This document shows positions 33,468 to 38,381 of a stretch of DNA of 38,381 bases, piece by piece. The stretch is from the IMG/VR virus record IMGVR_UViG_3300005511_000034, positions 1 to 38,381 of that record. One strand, written 5' to 3'. The notes under the pieces were generated by a model that saw only the letters and a list, made by a program, of their open reading frames with translations, made no database searches and was not told where the DNA came from. This DNA is from a virus. Within the stretch, counting starts at the first letter, position 1; each line of letters opens with the position of its first letter. A program made the position numbers and the translations under genes.

Positions 33468-33792
33468 TCTCCAACTCCCCGAGCGGCGTTTCCCCTGGCC
33501 ACATCCCCTTCTCCTTGTGCCATTGACCGTATGCCGCGAACAGACCCTGTTCGCCCAGCTTTGCGATTTGCTCGGCCATGAAAGGCCGCATCGCGTCGGC
33601 GACGTGGGCCGGCGGCCGGCCGCTGCGCTCCGCAACGAACATCTCGAATGCCGGCAATCCACAGATGCGCCCCCATGGGATAGGCGCGACGGGTGCGGCT
33701 TCCTGTTTGATCGGCTCGATGCTCTGCACACCGATACCTTGGGTCGGCGGTTTCACGGCCTCAACGGCTTCTGTCTTGGAAGTGTGTGTCAT
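33460..33792 (-). CDS. small late phage protein of unknown function (110 residues)
   Basis: The product starts with a flexible, acidic/proline-rich stretch (about 1-40), then a helical part (LPAFEMFVAERSGRPPAHVADAMRPFMAEQ) and ends WPGETPLGELENA. The layout, with a disordered N-terminus and a short helical body, fits a chaperone or small structural subunit. It lies 3 bases after the previous stop and overlaps the propeller gene by 8 bases. No family was recognised. Confidence 0.55.
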   Translation of the reverse strand: MTHTSKTEAVEAVKPPTQGIGVQSIEPIKQEAAPVAPIPWGRICGLPAFEMFVAERSGRPPAHVADAMRPFMAEQIAKLGEQGLFAAYGQWHKEKGMWPGETPLGELENA

Positions 33793-33795
33793 GGA

Positions 33796-34152
33796 TCAGT
33801 CCGGCTTGACGAGATGAGGCTTGCTGATACCGCGCACGCCGGTGTAGTTGCCCTGCGTGCCACCGGCAATCATTGCTGTCATGGCGCGCACGGCTTCCAC
33901 GGCGGCGACAGGCTGGCGCAGTTCGACGGCTGCCAATGCCAGGTTGTCCTTGATATCCTGATCAGTGACGACACCGCGGCCGAGCTGATCGAACAGGCCT
34001 GAGTACATCCGCTGCCACGTCTGGAGCTGGTTCTGCAGGCTCCTGCCCTGCTCCACCCAGAACTCCCGTTCGATCAGGAGCGCCTCATTGCGAGCCGTAA
34101 GCCTGGCAATTTCGGTCTTGAGACGTTGGATCTCGTTGTTGCTATTGATCAT
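33796..34152 (-). CDS. small coiled-coil late phage protein (118 residues)
   Basis: From the ATG at 34152, with GGAG 8 bases before it, the product begins with a helical heptad-like region (IQRLKTEIARLTARNEALLI, extending to about residue 50) followed by helices and a Gly-rich tail (GGTQGNYTGVRG). The length and coiled coil suit a small assembly or chaperone factor for the fibre-like genes. A GTG three codons upstream is a less likely start. No named family recognised. Confidence 0.55.
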   Translation of the reverse strand: MINSNNEIQRLKTEIARLTARNEALLIEREFWVEQGRSLQNQLQTWQRMYSGLFDQLGRGVVTDQDIKDNLALAAVELRQPVAAVEAVRAMTAMIAGGTQGNYTGVRGISKPHLVKPD

Positions 34153-34179
34153 GGTCTGCACTCCTGCGCGGGGCGCCCG

Positions 34180-34587
34180 TTAGACGCGGAAAATCTTGTT
34201 GGTGCCGTTATCCCAAGTGACGATGATGTCGCCGCCGTTCGGCGTGATGGGCAAGCCTGTGGCCGTGTCGATGTACGCAATCAGCGGACTGGTCGATTCC
34301 GTACCCGTATCGCGATAGATCACGATGGCCTCGATGCTGGCGCCCGAAACGCTCGTGAACGTGATATCCGCGCCATCGGCTGCTCCACCAGTCGTTGTCT
34401 TCGAGGTGATCGTGACGGGACCAGAAATGCGGGCCGACGTCGGGATGTCCGACAGGTACTGGTGGAGCGCCGTCTGCGGGGTATATGCCCCCGTGTCGAC
34501 CAGATACACCTTGATGGTGTCGGTCAGCCAGTTGAACTGCCCTTCGAGGAAGCGTTGGCGGGCAAAGTCAAATAGAGTATTCGCCAT
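34180..34587 (-). CDS. small beta-rich virion protein (135 residues)
   Basis: From ATG 34587, with GGAG 7 bases upstream, the product opens MANTLFDFARQRFLEG, then DTIKVYLVDTGAYTP, a pattern seen in small phage virion proteins with an N-terminal helix and a beta-sandwich body. The body (SGPVTITSKTTTGGAADGAD, IVIYRDTG) is rich in Thr and Gly. It overlaps the preceding gene by 20 bases. A role as a tail or decoration protein is inferred from size, fold type and location. Confidence 0.65.
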   Translation of the reverse strand: MANTLFDFARQRFLEGQFNWLTDTIKVYLVDTGAYTPQTALHQYLSDIPTSARISGPVTITSKTTTGGAADGADITFTSVSGASIEAIVIYRDTGTESTSPLIAYIDTATGLPITPNGGDIIVTWDNGTNKIFRV

Positions 34588-34792
34588 GAGTAGGCTCCAT
34601 GAATGGTTGGAGCGCACTCTTGCGCGCTTCCCCGGCGGCTTCCCGCCTTGCCTTCGGGGTAACGATCGGGGTGAGCTCGTCGGCGACGATGACGAGCCGC
34701 GCGAGCTGGCCAGATTTCTTGTCCAGCCGCACGGTGGTGGTGCCGATCGTCAGCACGTCACCGATCCTCATGTCGACGGACAGCCTTGTCAT
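34568..34792 (-). CDS. small protein with CsrA-like pattern (74 residues)
   Basis: The stretch MRIGDVLTIGTTTVRLDKKSGQLARLVI followed by ADELTPI recalls the beta-strand order of CsrA (GESIMIG ... VRIGIDAPKEVSV), an RNA-binding regulator, but the similarity is only suggestive. The rest (KARREAAGEARKSALQPFM) is helical. ATGA overlap couples it to the upstream connector-type gene. If CsrA-like it could tune late mRNA translation; otherwise it is a small structural protein. Low certainty on function. Confidence 0.5.
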   Translation of the reverse strand: MTRLSVDMRIGDVLTIGTTTVRLDKKSGQLARLVIVADELTPIVTPKARREAAGEARKSALQPFMEPTHGEYSI

Positions 34793-35466
34793 AGCCAGAA
34801 CGCCTCGACGTGGTGTGGCACATCCTCGCGCGTCACGCGACGCAGATCCGAATCGGGCCGCAAGCCGAAGTAGGCCGTGAATGCCGCCTCCGCGATGTCA
34901 GCCCTGCGCGCGTCGAACGATTCCATGTCCGGAATGCTGAAACCGCGATGCAGCGGCCATTGCACCAGGTGCGAGTGGTGCGCCTCCCCGATCTCGGGCT
35001 CGTCTTCGTCCTTCCTTTGGAAGTCCATATGTGCCAGTGGCAACCGGTAACCCTCCAGGATCAGCTTGCCTGACCCTGACGGCTTCGGGACCAGCCGCAA
35101 GCCTTTGTCCGACTGAACGGCGAACAGCGGCGACCCGCGACGCGCCCGCCAGTCGCTCTGATTGGCATCCAGCCACTCGGTCGACACCAGACGGATCGTG
35201 CCCGCCTGGCAAGCACCATCGTCGAGGAAGCCAACGTAGGTCAATTCGAACAGCGCCTGATGCAGCGGATAGGCTGAGCGCTCCGCCTCCACCGCAATCT
35301 CACAGACGGCGGCGTCCTCGCTTTCGTGAATGAGGCGACCACGCAGCGCGGCTTCCGCCACCGCGTCGTTCAGCCACGCAGTGATGTCCGCGTCTGACCA
35401 GAAGTACGGAGCGACGTTGTCGTTCCCGTCGACACGTACCCGGCGGATTAACTCGGCCAGCTTCAT
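34789..35466 (-). CDS. head-tail connector/adaptor-like protein (225 residues)
   Basis: The helical N-terminus (MKLAELIRRVRVDGND ... FWSDADITAWLNDAVAEAALRGR) followed by a beta-rich middle (RLVPKPSGSGKLILEGYRLPL) and the acidic/His segment DEDEPEIGEAHH is the usual layout of phage head-tail adaptors of podoviruses (DUF6682-type), which sit between portal and tail. ATGA overlaps at both ends tie it to its neighbours. Family assignment is from the overall pattern; a decisive domain match was not run. Confidence 0.65.
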   Translation of the reverse strand: MKLAELIRRVRVDGNDNVAPYFWSDADITAWLNDAVAEAALRGRLIHESEDAAVCEIAVEAERSAYPLHQALFELTYVGFLDDGACQAGTIRLVSTEWLDANQSDWRARRGSPLFAVQSDKGLRLVPKPSGSGKLILEGYRLPLAHMDFQRKDEDEPEIGEAHHSHLVQWPLHRGFSIPDMESFDARRADIAEAAFTAYFGLRPDSDLRRVTREDVPHHVEAFWL

Positions 35467-36323
35467 ACGACCCCGAACTGGTCGACGAAGCCCTTTACCT
35501 GCGCGCGCAGGACATCCTTGGTCGCGTTCTTGGGCAAGTCCTGCCGGTAATTCACCTTGGCGAACTCGACCAGTCCAGCCTTGTCCATGCGGTCGATCTG
35601 GTCATAGATGTCCTGGACCTGCCGCAGAGTCTGCTCCTGCTGCTCCAGCTGTTCCTTGCCCTGCTCCAGCAGCAGCGCCGTATCGTCGTCGGTCTCGCTT
35701 GCGCCAGCGTCCGTGGCCACGGCCGGAGCGGCAGCGCCAACGCGCTCGAAGAGGTCGGCATGCCGCAGCAGCTTGCGCGCGATGGCTTCCGGAAGCGTGC
35801 GAGCCTGGTCCTTCGTGAAGTGCAGGCCGGTGTTGTACATGCGGTCGCACCAGTCGGGACGGCGACCGATGTACCGCACGCCTACGCCGAAGTTCATGCG
35901 AACGGCGGGCGCGGATGCGTCGTGCTCTGGAGGCGGCGGAAGGTTGGCGCGGAATGCCTCGACGGCATCCTCGGCATCGGGGATGTCCTTCAGCGCATGC
36001 ACCACCGCACGGAACAGGTAGTCCTTGGATTTTTGCTCCGGCGGCAGTTCCGCGTACGGGCGGATGCAAGGGTGCGTCTTCTTCTCGACGTCCTTTATAT
36101 CGCCGTAGACCCAGCCCTGCTCCTGTTTTTCCTTCAACCAGGCGTCGTGCGTTTGCTCGGGGGTGGTTTCAGGGTTGGCGATGTGCAGCTCCACGCCGCG
36201 CAAGAGTCCTTGCTGATGCGACTCCGGGCACTCGTCCCAAGCCGGCATGACTTGATCCCCGATGGATGCGCAGTATGCCGCGTTGATGGCGTGCGCAATG
36301 GATGCGATGAGGGTAGATTTCAT
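35463..36323 (-). CDS. phage protein with RyR domain
   Basis: The 286-residue product has a RyR-like module at residues about 50-112: ETTPEQTHDAWLKEK, GWVYGDIKD, KKTHPCIRPYAELPPEQKSKD, matching the W...GW.YG..KD...K.HP...PY..L pattern of phage and ryanodine-receptor RyR domains. An acidic linker, a segment with VRYIGRRPDWCDRMYNTG, and a Gln/Glu-rich C-terminal helix (about 215-245) follow. In phages RyR proteins lie among late head genes, but their role is not well established. It is coupled by ATGA to the connector-like gene and preceded by a GC hairpin. Confidence 0.8.
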   Translation of the reverse strand: MKSTLIASIAHAINAAYCASIGDQVMPAWDECPESHQQGLLRGVELHIANPETTPEQTHDAWLKEKQEQGWVYGDIKDVEKKTHPCIRPYAELPPEQKSKDYLFRAVVHALKDIPDAEDAVEAFRANLPPPPEHDASAPAVRMNFGVGVRYIGRRPDWCDRMYNTGLHFTKDQARTLPEAIARKLLRHADLFERVGAAAPAVATDAGASETDDDTALLLEQGKEQLEQQEQTLRQVQDIYDQIDRMDKAGLVEFAKVNYRQDLPKNATKDVLRAQVKGFVDQFGVV

Positions 36324-36349
36324 TGGAATGTCCTACTCATGCGTGACGA

Positions 36350-36371
36350 GCGGGCGGCGCAGACCGCCCGC
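36350..36371 (-). terminator. GC-rich hairpin between virion genes
   Basis: GCGGGCGG and CCGCCCGC form a perfect 8-base stem with a 6-base loop in the 67-base gap between the capsid-accessory and RyR genes. No T run follows on the reverse strand, so partial termination or mRNA processing that sets gene dosage is more likely than full termination. Confidence 0.35.
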
Positions 36372-36390
36372 CTCGGTGGTGTGCCGTCAG

Positions 36391-36867
36391 TTAGCGGTTG
36401 CCGGTCAATTCGCCAGTGACAAGCACCTTGATGTCGCTAGCCTTGGAATTGCCGCGCCCCTGAATGGTCAGAATGAGCCGCGCGGGCTTCGGCAAGGTCA
36501 CCAGCTTGGCACCCGTAGCGCGCTTGCGGCCCGGGTTCGTCAGATCGATGGCCGACGCGAAGTAAGCGGCATCCTGTGGTACAGCACGATCGTCCACCCT
36601 GTCCTCGTACCTGAAGCCCAGCATGCCGGTAATACCGGGGCTCATGCCGACCGACACCAGGACCGACGCATCCTCAAGGCGCATGCCTTCGGGAAGCTGG
36701 CCGAGATCGACTACGAAGCCCGCCCCGAGAGGACCGGCGAAATTGGCGTCTAGGGCGCCGCCATTCCCGCCGGTCTGCAGGGGAAACGCGTAGGACGTGA
36801 GATTGCCGAACGGTGAAACGCCGCCGTACTGACGATTTTGGAACTGATTGATTGTCACATGAGCCAT
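36391..36867 (-). CDS. capsid accessory/decoration-like protein (158 residues)
   Basis: The gene directly follows the major capsid gene. The product has a Gln/Asn/Gly-rich N-terminus (MAHVTINQFQNRQYGGVSPFGN), a beta-rich core (FVVDLGQLPEGMRLEDASVLVSVG) and ends in ILTIQGRGNSKASDIKVLVTGEL. A strong AAGGAGG ribosome-binding site precedes the ATG, which suggests abundant synthesis, as expected of a decoration or capsid-stabilising protein. No named family recognised. Confidence 0.65.
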   Translation of the reverse strand: MAHVTINQFQNRQYGGVSPFGNLTSYAFPLQTGGNGGALDANFAGPLGAGFVVDLGQLPEGMRLEDASVLVSVGMSPGITGMLGFRYEDRVDDRAVPQDAAYFASAIDLTNPGRKRATGAKLVTLPKPARLILTIQGRGNSKASDIKVLVTGELTGNR

Positions 36868-36889
36868 ATGGCCTCCTTTCTGGCGGCGA

Positions 36890-38182
36890 TCAGTTGCGCG
36901 CGCCGATGATGGGCACTGCGGTGTCGACCACTGTTACGCCGTAGTCGGTGATCTCCTTGCCCATCCCGGTGTCGACTTCGAAACGCACCTTCGACACGCC
37001 CCGAATCGCCCCGATCAGCAGTTCCACCTTGTCACCGTGGTCCAGCTCCTTTTCCGACCAGAAGAACGGAATGCCCGACTTGTCGGAGCTCGCCAGTGCT
37101 TCGGCAATGGCTTGGCCACCCAGAATTACCGAGCGGTCGATCGCGAACTGCTCGCCGAAGCTGAGCGGCACCGTTGCGGTCGACTCGGCCTCGCTACTCG
37201 CGCTCGGGCAGTAGCGGATGGTGTCGCCCGCGTAGAAGCGAATGGCACGAGGCATCTTGATGAGCAGGTATCCGTTCCAGAGACCCGCCTCACCCAGGAA
37301 CATTGGGTGCTGACCTGCCTGGCTCGCGCGCGCCAGCGCCGAAGCCTGCAGTTGGCGGAAGCTCGGATCAGCCGCGAACTTGTTGTACTGGGCCGGCGAC
37401 ATCATCCACACGCGCAGCGGCGAGTCGGTAGCGGCCTTGTCACCCTCAAACTGCACGATCGGGGGCGGCAGGGGGATCTGGTCCAGCACCGTGCGCATGG
37501 CGTCCACCGTGTCCATCTTGAAGATGTCGGTAGATTGGATGTCGATTTCGCCACCGTTCACCTTGAAGCCGGACACCGCGTCGCCGTCTGCAATGAAGTG
37601 GCGGTTCTTCGACGGCGCCAGCACCGGGTTGACCATGATTTCGCCGAAATCGGCGTCGGTCTCAGTCGGAACCACCCACTCGATGTTGTTGTGGAAGCCG
37701 CGCGCGCCGGCCATATGCACTAGCAGCGACTGATCCACGTATCGATCCATCAGGTTCTGCGCTGCAGGACGGCCAAGCTGGCGAAACTCCACAGGCGAGC
37801 GAATGGACGTCATGGCATCGCCCAGATCCAGCGGGAAGCGAGCCTGGTTCACCCGCAGCTTGTCCTCCGTGATGCTCAGACCCGTGCCACGGCCTTCCGC
37901 ATAGCGGCTGCCCATGATCGGCTTGGCGCCGATCGGATTCAGCAGGTGGAAGGTCACTTCGTCGCCCTTGCCCTTGGACAGATCTTGGCAGCGCACGATG
38001 GGCATGTGCTGCGTCGTCTGTTTGCGCAGCGTCGCCTCCGCGCCTTTGATGCCCGTCGGCATCTTCCCGGTCAGCCTGTTCAGCGTGCTGTTGCGCTGCA
38101 TGTGAGTGGCGAACAGGCCGACGGCCTGTTTCACCATGTTGGTCTTGTCGCCGTATGGCGCGTGCGTCTTGTTTGCGGTCAT
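36890..38182 (-). CDS. major capsid protein, N4-gp56 family
   Basis: The 430-residue product matches the N4-gp56/DUF4043 family of HK97-fold capsid proteins in its N-terminal pattern (LTGKMPTGIKGAEATLRKQT, MPIVRCQDLSKGKGDEVTFHL), the segment PLDLGDAM, the substrate-loop region DAMRTVLDQIPLP, and the ending TDYGVTVVDTAVPI. It builds the icosahedral shell. The gene lies just after the probable scaffold end, with the decoration-like gene following, the standard head gene order. Confidence 0.9.
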   Translation of the reverse strand: MTANKTHAPYGDKTNMVKQAVGLFATHMQRNSTLNRLTGKMPTGIKGAEATLRKQTTQHMPIVRCQDLSKGKGDEVTFHLLNPIGAKPIMGSRYAEGRGTGLSITEDKLRVNQARFPLDLGDAMTSIRSPVEFRQLGRPAAQNLMDRYVDQSLLVHMAGARGFHNNIEWVVPTETDADFGEIMVNPVLAPSKNRHFIADGDAVSGFKVNGGEIDIQSTDIFKMDTVDAMRTVLDQIPLPPPIVQFEGDKAATDSPLRVWMMSPAQYNKFAADPSFRQLQASALARASQAGQHPMFLGEAGLWNGYLLIKMPRAIRFYAGDTIRYCPSASSEAESTATVPLSFGEQFAIDRSVILGGQAIAEALASSDKSGIPFFWSEKELDHGDKVELLIGAIRGVSKVRFEVDTGMGKEITDYGVTVVDTAVPIIGARN

Positions 38183-38199
38183 GGATCTTGTCTATCGGA

Positions 38200-38381
38200 T
38201 CACAGCGTATTGAGGAACCGATCGATCTGCTCCGGAGTCATGTTTCCATCGCCCATCGCGTCGAGCAGTTCCCGCCCGTTCATGTCAGCCATTTGCTCGT
38301 CCCGCGTCAGACCAGCCGGGCGCCCACCGGGAAGATCGGTGAGGCTGGCTGGTACCCTGGTCGGGGCGTTGGCAATAGCTG
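38200..38381 (-). CDS. C-terminus of probable scaffold/head assembly protein (cut by window edge)
   Basis: The visible 59 codons end in a TGA at 38202-38200, 18 bases before the capsid ATG. They encode a Pro/Gly/Ala-rich linker and a short acidic helical tail (GRELLDAMGDGNMTPEQIDRFLNTL), the form and place of a phage scaffold C-terminus, which binds capsid protein during procapsid assembly. The N-terminal part is outside the window, so function rests mostly on position. Confidence 0.6.
   Translation of the reverse strand, partial: AIANAPTRVPASLTDLPGGRPAGLTRDEQMADMNGRELLDAMGDGNMTPEQIDRFLNTL

Noticed and set aside
32214-33731. Longer form of the propeller protein starting at 33731
   Set aside because: The extra 88 residues overlap the 33460-33792 gene in another frame and are Arg/Ser-rich without protein-like character; the ATG at 33467 fits coupling.
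1-38381. CRISPR arrays, tRNA or rRNA genes
   Set aside because: No regularly spaced direct repeats, cloverleaf-like segments or rRNA-like sequence were recognised on reading both strands; a computed scan was not possible.

Overview
The window reads as the late half of a temperate podovirus (or prophage) of a Burkholderiales host such as Burkholderia, Ralstonia or Cupriavidus. The phage backbone is GC-rich, and its gene content resembles the Bcep22-like (Lessievirus-type) podoviruses: an N4-gp56-type major capsid protein, a series of large repetitive virion proteins, one giant polyvalent protein, and a holin / signal-anchor endolysin / Rz / Rz1 lysis cassette. This host and phage assignment is inference from protein families; no database search was run. 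Layout: (1) 1-1264 holds the start of a reverse-strand XRE-type regulator, a near-perfect LexA (SOS) operator, a small SOS-controlled ORF, and a decayed SRAP/YedK gene translationally coupled to it. About 340 bases of unassigned sequence follow. (2) 1265-4845 is an AT-richer forward-strand cassette of four genes: an ABC-type ATPase, a TOPRIM/DUF4276-like protein, a TauD-like Fe(II)/2-oxoglutarate dioxygenase, and a HEPN-like protein with a zinc ribbon. It looks like a defence cassette and is the best candidate for an undescribed system. (3) 4886-6169 is the reverse-strand lysis cassette. (4) 6272-16926 holds the 2922-residue polyvalent protein, interrupted by a 323-residue intein with LAGLIDADG endonuclease motifs, and an upstream virion-type protein. 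(5) 17212-21535 is a second forward-strand cargo block: an HNH endonuclease with a McrB-N-like region, a multi-pass membrane protein, a ScoMcrA/DUF3427/DUF3883-like nuclease candidate, and a secreted DUF4124 protein. It sits inside the late gene array, facing against it. (6) 21532-38381 continues the reverse-strand virion genes, from tail and fibre-like proteins up to the major capsid protein and the C-terminus of a probable scaffold. How it works together: late transcription runs right to left from head genes through tail/fibre-like genes and the polyvalent protein to lysis. Most genes are coupled by ATGA or TGATG overlaps. Two blocks of forward cargo carry restriction-like or abortive-infection-like proteins, while the giant polyvalent protein carries domains typical of phage-delivered effector and anti-restriction proteins. 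Terminase, portal, integrase and replication genes are not in this window; no tRNA, rRNA or CRISPR array was seen.
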